From: an uncultured Eubacteriales bacterium
GTDB lineage: Bacteria > Bacillota > Clostridia > TANB77 > CAG-508
Length of the DNA stretch: 64,000 nt
NCBI GenBank assembly: GCA_949288175.1
Contig: CASEIV010000003.1
Location: 125,625 to 189,624, forward strand
Direction: 5' to 3'
The position numbers were made by a program, and so were the translations under genes. This document shows, one piece after another, positions 37,977 through 46,143 of this stretch (position 1 is its first letter; each line of letters starts with the position of its first letter). The notes under the pieces were generated by a model that was not told the origin of the DNA, made no database searches, and saw nothing but the letters and a program-made list of their open reading frames with translations.

Positions 37977-40586
37977 ATGGCAAATACGAAAGAGGAAGTA
38001 AATGTATCAAAACTATATGGTCAAGAATGTTTACTATCCAAAGATGAATTTATGAAAAAATATAACATTAAAGAAAACGGGCTTAGTTCAGAAGAAGCAG
38101 AATACAAATTAAAACAATTAGGTCCAAACATGATTAGACAAGCTAAGCCGAAGAGATGGTATCATTACTTTTTTGAAAGTCTGTTTACACCTTTTAATTT
38201 AATTTTATTAGGAATTACTTTATTACTATGTTATACAGATGTTATCTTACCAGAAACACCTAGTTATGCAAATATTATTGTTATTGCTATATTAGTTACT
38301 GCAAGTACTTTGTTGGACTTTGTTGAAGAATATCGTTCTAATAAAGCTGCAAACGAACTAAAAGAATTGGTTGCTACGACTTGTCTTGTCTTAAGAGATG
38401 GTAAAGAAATACAAATTCCTATTAAAGATGTAACTATTGGTGACATTGTTAGTCTTTCTGCTGGTAGTATGATTCCAGCAGACTTAAGAATTATAGAAGC
38501 AACTGATTTATATGTTGGACAATCCTCTCTAACAGGAGAATCTGAGGCTGTCAAAAAATTAGTAGAAACAGAAATGAACCCAGAAGATTTAGATAGTATC
38601 GCTGATTTGGATACTATTTGTTTTATGGGAACTGATGTCATTTCTGGTAGTGCGAAAGGTGTTGTTATTAAAACCGCTGATTCCACATATTTTGGGAAAA
38701 TTGCTCATACCCTAACTTCTGGTAAACCAAAAACAGCTTTTCAAAAAGGAATTGAAAGTATCAGTAAATTATTAATCCGCTTTATGTTGATTATTATTCC
38801 TATTGTCTTTATTCTTAATTTTTCAAAACATAGTATTGTAACAGCCTTTACTTTTGCAGTAGCGATTTCTATTGCCATTACACCTTTACTACTTCCTGTT
38901 ATTTTATCTTCTTGTTTATCAAAAGGTGCAGTCAAAATGTCTAAGAAAAAGACAATTGTAAAAAAACTAGATGCTATTCAAAATTTTGGTGCTATGAATA
39001 TTTTATGTACAGATAAAACAGGAACATTAACAGAAGATAAGATTGTTCTAGAAAAATATTTAGATATAAAAGGTGATGAAGATCTTGGTGTTTTAAAATA
39101 TGCTTATTTAAATGCAAGTCTTCAAACTGGGTTAAGAAGCAATATTGATGAAGCAGTTATTAATCGTGGTAAAGAATATAATATGCCAGAATTAACAAGT
39201 AAATATATTAAACTAGATGAAATCCCTTTTGATTTTGCTCGTAGACGTTTATCTATTGCCGTAAAAAATGAAGAAGGTAAAGATGAATTAATTACAAAAG
39301 GTGCTGTAGAAGAAATTTTAAATATTTCTACTTCTGTAGAATATAAAGGTGAAATTTCCCCATTAACAAAAGAAATTAAAGAAAATATACAAAGAATTAG
39401 TAAAAACTTAAATAAAGAAGGTTTAAGAGTCATTGCTGTTTGTAAAAAATATAGCAGTGAACCTGGTTATGATTTTGAAGTAAAAGATGAAAAAAATATG
39501 ATATTAATCGGCTTTATTGGTTTCTTAGATCCACCTAAAGAAAGTGCCAAAGAAGCTGTTGAAAGAATGAATAAAGCTGGCATCCGTGTTATTGTTTTAA
39601 CAGGTGATAATGCAGAAGTTACCAAATGTATTTGTGATAAAGTAAATATCAAATCTAAACATATAATTTTAGGAAGCGAATTAGATAAATTACCAGATGT
39701 GGCTGTTCATAGACTAATTAAGAAAAATAATATTTTTGCGAAATTATCTCCTATCCAAAAAGCAAGAATTGTAAGACTTTTAAAAGAACAAGGAAATGTT
39801 GTAGGATATATGGGAGACGGAATTAATGATAGCCCATCTCTAACCAATTCAGATGTTGGTATTTCAGTAGATACTGCTGTGGATATTGCAAAAGAATCTG
39901 CTGACATTATATTACTAGAAAAAGATTTAAATGTTTTATTAGATGGTGTAACAGAAGGAAGAAAAACATTTGCAAACTTAATGAAATATATCAAGATGGC
40001 AACAAGTTTCAACTTTGGTGAAGTATTATCTGTTATTGTCGCAAGTGTTGCTTTACCATTTTTACCTGAAACACCAATCCAATTATTAGTAGAAGGTTTA
40101 TTATATGACTTTGGACAAATGACACTTCCTTTTGATGATGTAGATGAAGAAATTGTACGAAAACCTAAAAAATTAGATATCAAGAGTTTAAAACATTTTA
40201 TGTTATTTATGGGACCAGTTAGTTCTATTTTCGACTTAATTGTATTTGCTTCTTTATGGTTTATATTTGGCGTTAGAGAAGCTGCTCTTTTCCAAACCAT
40301 TTGGTTCTCATATAGTATTGTTTCAAACTTAGTGGGAATGCATATTATTAGAACTGCAAAAATACCATTTATACAAAGTAATGCCAATAAAATGGTATAT
40401 TTCTCTTCTATCTTATTAATATTAGTAGGTATTATCGTACCATTTACACCTTTCGGAAGTTTTATTGGATTAGTTCCAATTGCTGGTCAATATATTGCAT
40501 TAATCTTTATTGTAACTTTCCTATATTGTATCTTGGCTATGTTTGCGAAAAAAATTTATATCAAAAAATATGGTGAATGGATATGA
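37977..40586 (+). CDS. Magnesium-translocating P-type ATPase (MgtA-like)
   Basis: About 869 aa. Motifs in order: SLTGES (actuator), CTDKTGTLTED with the phosphorylated Asp at about 346, LTGDNAEVTK, GDGINDSPSL and a C-terminal MTLPFDDVD that resembles the MgtA/MgtB family. FVEEYRSNKAANELKELV is also MgtA-like. About ten transmembrane helices are visible. It probably imports Mg2+. AAAGGAAG abuts an ATG at 37965; the ATG at 37977 has better spacing, though 12 bases is long, so the start is uncertain by four codons. No Mg-sensing M-box is visible in the short leader. Confidence 0.88.
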   Translation: MANTKEEVNVSKLYGQECLLSKDEFMKKYNIKENGLSSEEAEYKLKQLGPNMIRQAKPKRWYHYFFESLFTPFNLILLGITLLLCYTDVILPETPSYANIIVIAILVTASTLLDFVEEYRSNKAANELKELVATTCLVLRDGKEIQIPIKDVTIGDIVSLSAGSMIPADLRIIEATDLYVGQSSLTGESEAVKKLVETEMNPEDLDSIADLDTICFMGTDVISGSAKGVVIKTADSTYFGKIAHTLTSGKPKTAFQKGIESISKLLIRFMLIIIPIVFILNFSKHSIVTAFTFAVAISIAITPLLLPVILSSCLSKGAVKMSKKKTIVKKLDAIQNFGAMNILCTDKTGTLTEDKIVLEKYLDIKGDEDLGVLKYAYLNASLQTGLRSNIDEAVINRGKEYNMPELTSKYIKLDEIPFDFARRRLSIAVKNEEGKDELITKGAVEEILNISTSVEYKGEISPLTKEIKENIQRISKNLNKEGLRVIAVCKKYSSEPGYDFEVKDEKNMILIGFIGFLDPPKESAKEAVERMNKAGIRVIVLTGDNAEVTKCICDKVNIKSKHIILGSELDKLPDVAVHRLIKKNNIFAKLSPIQKARIVRLLKEQGNVVGYMGDGINDSPSLTNSDVGISVDTAVDIAKESADIILLEKDLNVLLDGVTEGRKTFANLMKYIKMATSFNFGEVLSVIVASVALPFLPETPIQLLVEGLLYDFGQMTLPFDDVDEEIVRKPKKLDIKSLKHFMLFMGPVSSIFDLIVFASLWFIFGVREAALFQTIWFSYSIVSNLVGMHIIRTAKIPFIQSNANKMVYFSSILLILVGIIVPFTPFGSFIGLVPIAGQYIALIFIVTFLYCILAMFAKKIYIKKYGEWI

Positions 40587-40587
40587 T

Positions 40588-40688
40588 AGGGACGTGTCAA
40601 ATCGTTCCAAAATGAAACAAAAGGGACAGACCTCTAAAAATTAGGTCTGTCCCTTTTGTTTCATTTTGGAACGATTTGGCACGTCCCT
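40588..40688. repeat. 46-bp REP-like inverted repeat between convergent genes
   Basis: Arms 40588-40633 and 40643-40688 are complementary except for one base, with a 9-base loop. They contain AGGGACGTG(T/C)CAAATCG, TTCCAAAATGAAACA and GGGACAGACCT. It sits exactly between the stop codons of the P-ATPase and the phosphoesterase and could act as a bidirectional terminator. Confidence 0.9.
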
Positions 40689-40694
40689 AATGTT

Positions 40695-41237
40695 TCATCC
40701 TTTATATCTATATCCATCTACAACTTTTCCATCAACATCTCTTATTTCTATATCTTTGTCATCCATTATGACATATGTATGTGGTGTATTTTCTTTTGGT
40801 AATGTAATAGAACCTGGATTTACAAACAATTGATTATCATATTTTTTAATAAAACATGTATGGAAATGTCCATAAAACATAATATCAAAATCTTCTGTTG
40901 GTAAATTATCTATATTGTATTTATGACCATGTGTAAAAAATATATTCTTTCCATTGATTTTTTCCAATATATTTTCTTTTATTTCAAACTCTGAAACCAT
41001 TTGGTCTACTTCTGCATCACAATTTCCTCTGACAACTTCTAGTTTATCTTTTACACTATTTAATACTTTTGCTACTTTCATTGGTTCATATTTTTCTGTT
41101 AATGGATTTCTAGGCCCATGATAATATAAATCTCCTAATACCACTATTTTGTCTGGTTTCTCCCTTTTTATAATTTCTTTTAATTTGTCTGCATAATATC
41201 CTGAACCATGGATATCTGATACAACTAACACTTTCAT
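40695..41237 (-). CDS. YfcE/MJ0936-type metallophosphodiesterase
   Basis: 180 aa. VSDIHG (Asp8, His10), VLGDLYYHG, VRGNCDAE, FTHGHKY and YGHFHTCF give the two-metal calcineurin-like site, and VNPGSITLPK is the YfcE-family end. Relatives hydrolyse phosphodiesters in vitro; physiological substrate unknown. An ATG at 41246 abuts the AAAGGA SD, so the ATG at 41237 (MKVLVVSD) is chosen. Confidence 0.9.
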   Translation of the reverse strand: MKVLVVSDIHGSGYYADKLKEIIKREKPDKIVVLGDLYYHGPRNPLTEKYEPMKVAKVLNSVKDKLEVVRGNCDAEVDQMVSEFEIKENILEKINGKNIFFTHGHKYNIDNLPTEDFDIMFYGHFHTCFIKKYDNQLFVNPGSITLPKENTPHTYVIMDDKDIEIRDVDGKVVDGYRYKG

Positions 41238-41344
41238 AAAACTCATTCCTTTCTTCCTTGGATAGTTTTTGTATTTTTAATTATGTTATATTGTAAGATA
41301 TATTATTATAAAATTCAACCCTTATATAGAAAAAAGTAGATATA

Positions 41345-41848
41345 TTATTTTTTTATATCTTCATCTTGCTTTAATTTATTAGATATAAAATGATATGCTT
41401 GTTTGTTTTGTTTTACAGCAATTTCAGCTAATTCTTTATCCTCAAGTAATCGTTTACTAGCATATTTGATAATAATGCCTTTATTTTCTACTGCTGCTTT
41501 TACCACTTCCTTATCATCTCTTAATTCTTCTGATGCATAATATAATGCTTGCCCATAATGTTTACAACATTCTAACATAATTTCTTTATCACCTGCCAAT
41601 TCCTCTGATGCATAACAAATTGTCCAAGGTGCAGTTTTAGTCGCTAATTGTAATACTTCTTTATCTCCTTTTAACCTTGTACTTGCAAATTCTAAAGCTT
41701 CTCCATCTTGTTTTAACGCTTCTATAACCACTTCTTTATCATCTTGTAATGTTTCTGATGCCCATTCTAAGTTTTTTCCACTTTCTCTTACTGCTTGTAA
41801 TATAATTTCTTTATCCTCATTATTTTTTTGTATTTCTTCTATTTCCAT
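41345..41848 (-). CDS. DUF4116 repeat protein
   Basis: 167 aa made almost entirely of DUF4116-type helical repeats of about 24 residues, each with DKEV/DKEI...A...GxALxxASxxL; about five copies are visible. No catalytic residues. The family is of unknown function and is common in host-associated bacteria. AAGGGACTTGATAAA precedes the ATG. It stands alone between the phosphoesterase and a plus-strand gene. Confidence 0.8.
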   Translation of the reverse strand: MEIEEIQKNNEDKEIILQAVRESGKNLEWASETLQDDKEVVIEALKQDGEALEFASTRLKGDKEVLQLATKTAPWTICYASEELAGDKEIMLECCKHYGQALYYASEELRDDKEVVKAAVENKGIIIKYASKRLLEDKELAEIAVKQNKQAYHFISNKLKQDEDIKK

Positions 41849-41932
41849 TTTATCAAGTCCCTTCTTAATTATTTGTATTATATCATTTATCTATAAAAAA
41901 TCTACTTTATTTATAAAAACTTTTTATATTTT

Positions 41933-41961
41933 TTGCAAAAAGTGTATAAATGTGGTATACT
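41933..41961 (+). promoter_or_regulatory. Consensus SigA promoter
   Basis: -35 TTGCAA (41933-41938), 17-base spacer, -10 TATACT (41956-41961), about 31 bases before the start of the small plus-strand gene. Confidence 0.75.
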
Positions 41962-41992
41962 ATTTATGTTAATAATTATAAGGAGTTTTACT

Positions 41993-42382
41993 ATGAATTA
42001 TCCTATAAATACTTTAGAAGATTTAAAAAATTTTGCATTCAAAATTCCCGAAGAAGGTATGCAGACACACTATGTCCCTGGGTTTCCTAATAAAATTATA
42101 AAACCAACATCTTTTGAAAAAAGAGTTTTTATAAAAGGCTCTACTCTGATTTTTATCGATGAAGAAGGAACTTTTATATGTCCTTTATTATCTGAATTTG
42201 AAGAGATACTTAATAGAGAAAGTTTTGAAGAAGTAAATATACAAAATCCTTTTTCTCCACTTTCTCTTCCTTTAGATTATAGCAGTTGTATAGCCCAATG
42301 GAATTTAATAAAAAATGAACTTGATAAATCTTACCATAAGAATGATTCTCATTTAGAAAATAGCAAGGACTTAGATAAATAG
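41993..42382 (+). CDS. Hypothetical protein
   Basis: 129 aa, soluble, acidic, not recognised. The start (MNYPINTLEDL) is fixed by AAGGAG eight bases upstream and a strong promoter; an in-frame upstream ATG at 41933 lies inside that promoter. The C-terminal tail is hydrophilic. It has its own terminator and is a single-gene transcription unit. Confidence 0.75.
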   Translation: MNYPINTLEDLKNFAFKIPEEGMQTHYVPGFPNKIIKPTSFEKRVFIKGSTLIFIDEEGTFICPLLSEFEEILNRESFEEVNIQNPFSPLSLPLDYSSCIAQWNLIKNELDKSYHKNDSHLENSKDLDK

Positions 42383-42399
42383 TCCTTGCTTCTTCTTTT
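42362..42399. terminator. Terminator between convergent genes
   Basis: 10-bp perfect stem AGCAAGGACT / AGTCCTTGCT with TTCTTTT following on the plus strand. Confidence 0.75.
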
Positions 42400-43201
42400 A
42401 AATAATGTATTTTTCTATGTCATAAAAATTATTTTCTTCTGTTAAAACAATATCAAAATTCCTTTTATAAACTTCTAAATTTTCTTCAACATTTTTATTT
42501 AAAAATCCTATTTTTAAAGATTTACTTTCTGGATATTCTCCCATCATATAAATATCTTCAACTAAATCTCCTATTACAACTCTATATTCTTTTTCTTCTA
42601 TTTTTTCTTTTAGCCTATAATCACTTAATTTATCAATATTTTTATTTAAACTATGAATCATATTATCAGAAAATTTTATCATGTTTCCATTTTTATCAAA
42701 TTTTATAAAATTACTAATGATTGTTATATTGTTATAATAACATTCTTCTTTTTTCAAACATTGCTCTATCACATTTCCAATTCCTGCTGATAATATAATC
42801 ACTGGTACATGATTTTCATATAGTTTAAAAAGAAAATCTTTTGCCCCTTTTCTTAATATTAATTGACTATTATCAATAGAGTCTTTTAATTTTTCTATGG
42901 TTAATCCATATTGATAATATAAATCCATACATTTATCATACCATTCAACTATATATTTTTCTCTTTTATCTTTATTTATATGATAATCAAATTCTATCAT
43001 TCCATATTCTTGGTAATACTTCTCTAAGTCTCTTTTTATGTTCTCTCCCATGATTTCTTTATTCGCACTAGCATCCCAAGAATCTTCACTATCGTTTGCC
43101 GTAATTGTTTTATCATAATCCATAAAAACACATATATTATCTTTATTCATTTTCTGTTTTAATTCATTTATCTTTTTTTGATTATTGAAATATATCATCA
43201 T
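42398..43201 (-). CDS. Pyrimidine 5'-nucleotidase (UMPH-1 / cN-III family), HAD superfamily
   Basis: 267 aa. FMDYDKTIT (Asp28, Asp30) is the HAD nucleophile motif, LSAGIGNVIEQ the second, SNFIKF follows, and VIGDLVEDIYMMG the metal-binding third. The pattern is that of cytosolic 5'-nucleotidase III, which dephosphorylates pyrimidine (and m7G) monophosphates; rare in bacteria but known. Substrate not proven. Two adjacent ATG codons (43201 and 43198) both fit GGAG. Confidence 0.82.
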   Translation of the reverse strand: MMIYFNNQKKINELKQKMNKDNICVFMDYDKTITANDSEDSWDASANKEIMGENIKRDLEKYYQEYGMIEFDYHINKDKREKYIVEWYDKCMDLYYQYGLTIEKLKDSIDNSQLILRKGAKDFLFKLYENHVPVIILSAGIGNVIEQCLKKEECYYNNITIISNFIKFDKNGNMIKFSDNMIHSLNKNIDKLSDYRLKEKIEEKEYRVVIGDLVEDIYMMGEYPESKSLKIGFLNKNVEENLEVYKRNFDIVLTEENNFYDIEKYII

Positions 43202-43363
43202 TAATCTCCTTATAAATTTTTTATATTGTAAAAAAGTAACTTCTATCTGTCTTTTGCATTATATATTTTTTTATTTTGTTTTTCAAGTAATATACTTTAA
43301 CGATTTTGATTTCATTGATATTTCTTAAAAAGGCTCATAAAACTTTATCTTTTTTCTTTGTTA

Positions 43364-43372
43364 TGCTATAAT
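43364..43372 (+). promoter_or_regulatory. Extended -10 promoter of murT-gatD
   Basis: TGCTATAAT (TG at 43364, TATAAT at 43367-43372) about 37 bases upstream of murT. No strong -35 is visible. Confidence 0.65.
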
Positions 43373-43408
43373 GCAAATATAAATTTTATAGAGATGGGAG
43401 CATGACAA

Positions 43409-44725
43409 ATGAAAAACTTTTTTATTGTACTTGCAATGAAGGTATTAAATATTGTATTAAAACTATTTGGAAAACATGGAGGTAATTTTTTAGGAAAAAT
43501 TGCTTTTGACTGGAATCCAGAAATTTTTAAATATTTCAAAGTAGATTGCCCTGTTATTGCTGTTACGGCAACAAACGGAAAAACGATGACAAATAATGCG
43601 ATTGGATATGTTTTTGAAACTGCTGGAAAAAAAGTCATTAGTAATAAAGAAGGAAATAACATGGAAACTGGTATTCTTTCTACTTTATTAAAAACATGTA
43701 CCTTAACAGGAAAAATTAAAGCAGATTATTTAGTTTTCGAGGTAGATGAAGGCTATGTACCAGTTGTCTTTAAAGATTTTCGATTAGATACTCTAGTTAT
43801 CTTAGATTTCTTCAGAGATCAATTAGATAGAAATGGCGAAGTAGAATCCTTAATTTTGAAAATTAATGATTTTCTAAAGACCTATACTGGTAATTTAATC
43901 TTAAATAATGATGACCCAAATGTTGCAAGATTAGGAATGGCAAACCCTAATAATGAAAATGTCTATTACTTCCATGTAGATAGATATCCATATGCAACAG
44001 ATGATATGAAAGAAGCTGGAGAAGGAAAATTTTGTCCATTTTGTAAGACACGTTTGGACTACGAATATTATCAATATTCTCATATTGGAAAATTTGTATG
44101 CCCAGATTGTGGATATGGTAATAATGAAATCTATAAAGAAGCAAAAAATATTAATCTTAATGAAATGACTTTTGAAGTGGATGATGTTTTATATCAGATT
44201 AAATCAAATAGTATCTATATTATCTATAATTTTACGGCTGTCATTAGCTGTTGTTCTTTATACAAAATTGATACAAAATATATGCAAGAAGCTTTGGCAA
44301 ATTTTGAATTAAATAATGGTAGATTAGAAAAATTAGTGATTAAGGATGCCCCTACGATTATAAACTTAGCTAAAAATCCAACAGGTTGCAATGTCAGTTT
44401 ACGATTATTAAATGAAGATGATGAAGAAAAAGAATTATTATTTGTTTTAAATGATAACAAAGCAGATGGTTTTGATGTTTCTTGGATTTGGGATATTAAC
44501 TTTGATAATTTAAATAATGTCAAAAGAATTATTACTGCTGGAACAAGAGGTTATGACATTGCTATTAGAATAAAAACAGCTGGATTTGATGCCAATAAAA
44601 TCGAAGCTTATCTAGATTTAGAACAAGCTGTAAAGGCTTTATATACCAACACAACAAAAAAATATGTCATTGCAAATTATACATCTTTGCAACCTACCAG
44701 AACAGAAATTTTAAAATTAAAATAA
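43409..44725 (+). CDS. murT: Lipid II isoglutaminyl synthase, subunit MurT
   Basis: 438 aa Mur-ligase-like protein. P-loop TATNGKTM is at 53-60, and a four-Cys zinc ribbon (CPFC...CPDC) is inserted in the centre, as in characterised MurT. It ends with the DUF1727-type domain. With GatD it amidates the alpha-carboxyl of D-Glu in lipid II, which is needed for cross-linking in many Gram-positives. GGGAG precedes the ATG at 43409. It is followed by gatD after 11 bases. The pair is a self-contained operon. Confidence 0.95.
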   Translation: MKNFFIVLAMKVLNIVLKLFGKHGGNFLGKIAFDWNPEIFKYFKVDCPVIAVTATNGKTMTNNAIGYVFETAGKKVISNKEGNNMETGILSTLLKTCTLTGKIKADYLVFEVDEGYVPVVFKDFRLDTLVILDFFRDQLDRNGEVESLILKINDFLKTYTGNLILNNDDPNVARLGMANPNNENVYYFHVDRYPYATDDMKEAGEGKFCPFCKTRLDYEYYQYSHIGKFVCPDCGYGNNEIYKEAKNINLNEMTFEVDDVLYQIKSNSIYIIYNFTAVISCCSLYKIDTKYMQEALANFELNNGRLEKLVIKDAPTIINLAKNPTGCNVSLRLLNEDDEEKELLFVLNDNKADGFDVSWIWDINFDNLNNVKRIITAGTRGYDIAIRIKTAGFDANKIEAYLDLEQAVKALYTNTTKKYVIANYTSLQPTRTEILKLK

Positions 44726-44736
44726 GGAGATCAATC

Positions 44737-45477
44737 ATGAAAGAATTAAAAATCTTATACCTATACCCTGATATGTTAGAATTATATGGTGATTATGGAA
44801 ATATCCAAGTACTAAAATATAGACTTGAAAAACGTGGATTTAATTGTATTGTAGATAAATATTCTATTGGTGATGAAAAACCTGATTTTAAAAGTTATGA
44901 TATCATCTTTGCAGGTGGTGGAGCCGATAATGAGCAAAGTATTTTATCAGAAGATTTAATTAAATATAAAGAAGAAATTAAACAAGCTGAAAATGAAGGT
45001 GTATTCTTTTTACTGATTTGTGGTGCTTATCAATTATTTGGTAAATATTATAAAGGTGTTGAAGGAAATATCATTCCTGGTTTAGAAGTATTTCCATATT
45101 ATACAGAAGCTATCGCAGATAGAAAAAAAAGATGTATTGGAAATATTGTCCTTGATGTTACTTTAAATGGTAAAAATTCAAAAGTGATTGGATTTGAAAA
45201 CCATGGTGGACAAACCTATGACATCCCTACTCCTTTTGGAAAAGTTTTGTTTGGAAATGGAAATAAATTTGGTGATACAGAAGAAGGATTTTTTAAAGAA
45301 AATGTCATTGCTACTTATTTACATGGTCCTCTTCTTTCTAAAAATCCTGAACTTACAGATTATATTATTAAACATTGTTTAGATAGAAAATATCAAGAAG
45401 ATACTATTTTAGAACCTTTAAATGATGAATTTGAAAATTTATGTAGGAAACAATTATTAGATAGATTTTTGAATTAA
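44737..45477 (+). CDS. gatD: Lipid II isoglutaminyl synthase, glutaminase subunit GatD
   Basis: 246 aa class I glutamine amidotransferase. The nucleophile is Cys95 in LLICGAYQLF and the catalytic His is His196 in YLHGPLL. GatD supplies ammonia to MurT. The YLYPDMLELYGDYGNI start is the family hallmark. AAGGAGATC precedes the ATG. It is convergent with nrdG. Confidence 0.95.
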   Translation: MKELKILYLYPDMLELYGDYGNIQVLKYRLEKRGFNCIVDKYSIGDEKPDFKSYDIIFAGGGADNEQSILSEDLIKYKEEIKQAENEGVFFLLICGAYQLFGKYYKGVEGNIIPGLEVFPYYTEAIADRKKRCIGNIVLDVTLNGKNSKVIGFENHGGQTYDIPTPFGKVLFGNGNKFGDTEEGFFKENVIATYLHGPLLSKNPELTDYIIKHCLDRKYQEDTILEPLNDEFENLCRKQLLDRFLN

Positions 45478-45513
45478 AAAGGGATTTTGAGTCTGTCCCC
45501 AAAATCCCTTTTT
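45476..45513. repeat. REP-like palindrome / bidirectional terminator
   Basis: 13-base arms AAAAAGGGATTTT / AAAATCCCTTTTT with loop GAGTCTGTCCCC. The loop plus right arm is the GTCCC-core family seen at 2038 and 28228. It lies between the convergent gatD and nrdG. Confidence 0.8.
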
Positions 45514-46033
45514 ACAATTTAAAATCTACTGGTTTATGCTCTTTTAAACTTTCCTGAACATCTAATATTCTTTGATTTGAAGAACCTCTAAATCTTAAAC
45601 TTAAATCTTTTTTATCTTCTTCAAATTTACCATCTACCATCACATCTATATATTTTAGAAGTTCTTTTGTTGTTTCATTTTCTTTTGCCATTTCCCCTAC
45701 AACTTCTTTTTCAAAATCAAAACCTGTATAACACCATATATTTTTATCAGGAAATTTTTCTTTTACCTTTTTAACTAATGGTAATAATCCTTCTTGATTT
45801 TGCTTTTCTAATGGTTCTCCACCTAAAAGGGATAAGCCTGAGATGTAGTCATGGTCTAAATAGTTAATCACTTGGTCTATTTGTTCATCTGTAAATTTAT
45901 TTCCATATTCAAAATCCCATGCACATCTATTAAAACAACCTTTACAATGATGATTACACCCACTTACAAATACGGATACTCTAACACCTTCTCCATTTGC
46001 TACATCTACTTTTTTTATATCTGCATAGTTCAT
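45512..46033 (-). CDS. nrdG: Anaerobic ribonucleotide reductase-activating protein (radical SAM)
   Basis: 173 aa. Cys26, Cys30 and Cys33 in CNHHCKGCFN bind the 4Fe-4S cluster of radical SAM activases. It generates the glycyl radical on NrdD. GGLSLLGGEPL-type glycine motif (here SLLGGEP) is present. AGAGGGATAG precedes the ATG. It follows nrdD on the same strand, separated by a REP-like palindrome. Confidence 0.95.
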   Translation of the reverse strand: MNYADIKKVDVANGEGVRVSVFVSGCNHHCKGCFNRCAWDFEYGNKFTDEQIDQVINYLDHDYISGLSLLGGEPLEKQNQEGLLPLVKKVKEKFPDKNIWCYTGFDFEKEVVGEMAKENETTKELLKYIDVMVDGKFEEDKKDLSLRFRGSSNQRILDVQESLKEHKPVDFKL

Positions 46034-46061
46034 ATTCTATCCCTCTTTTCTTCCTTTAGGT

Positions 46062-46104
46062 AAATTTTGGAACGTTTTGGCATGTCCCTAACGTTCCAAA
46101 ATTT
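46062..46104. repeat. REP-like palindrome between nrdD and nrdG
   Basis: Perfect 14-bp arms AAATTTTGGAACGT / ACGTTCCAAAATTT with loop TTTGGCATGTCCCTA. The core resembles the GGCACGTCCCTAA part of the 23.1-kb and 40.6-kb elements. It may set relative nrdD and nrdG expression. Confidence 0.8.
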
Positions 46105-46143
46105 TTTATTGTATAGAAAAATTTGTTTCTATCTTGACCTTTC

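Noticed and set aside
39707..40387. 226-codon minus-strand frame opposite the Mg-ATPase
   Set aside because: Antisense shadow of a clear P-ATPase gene.
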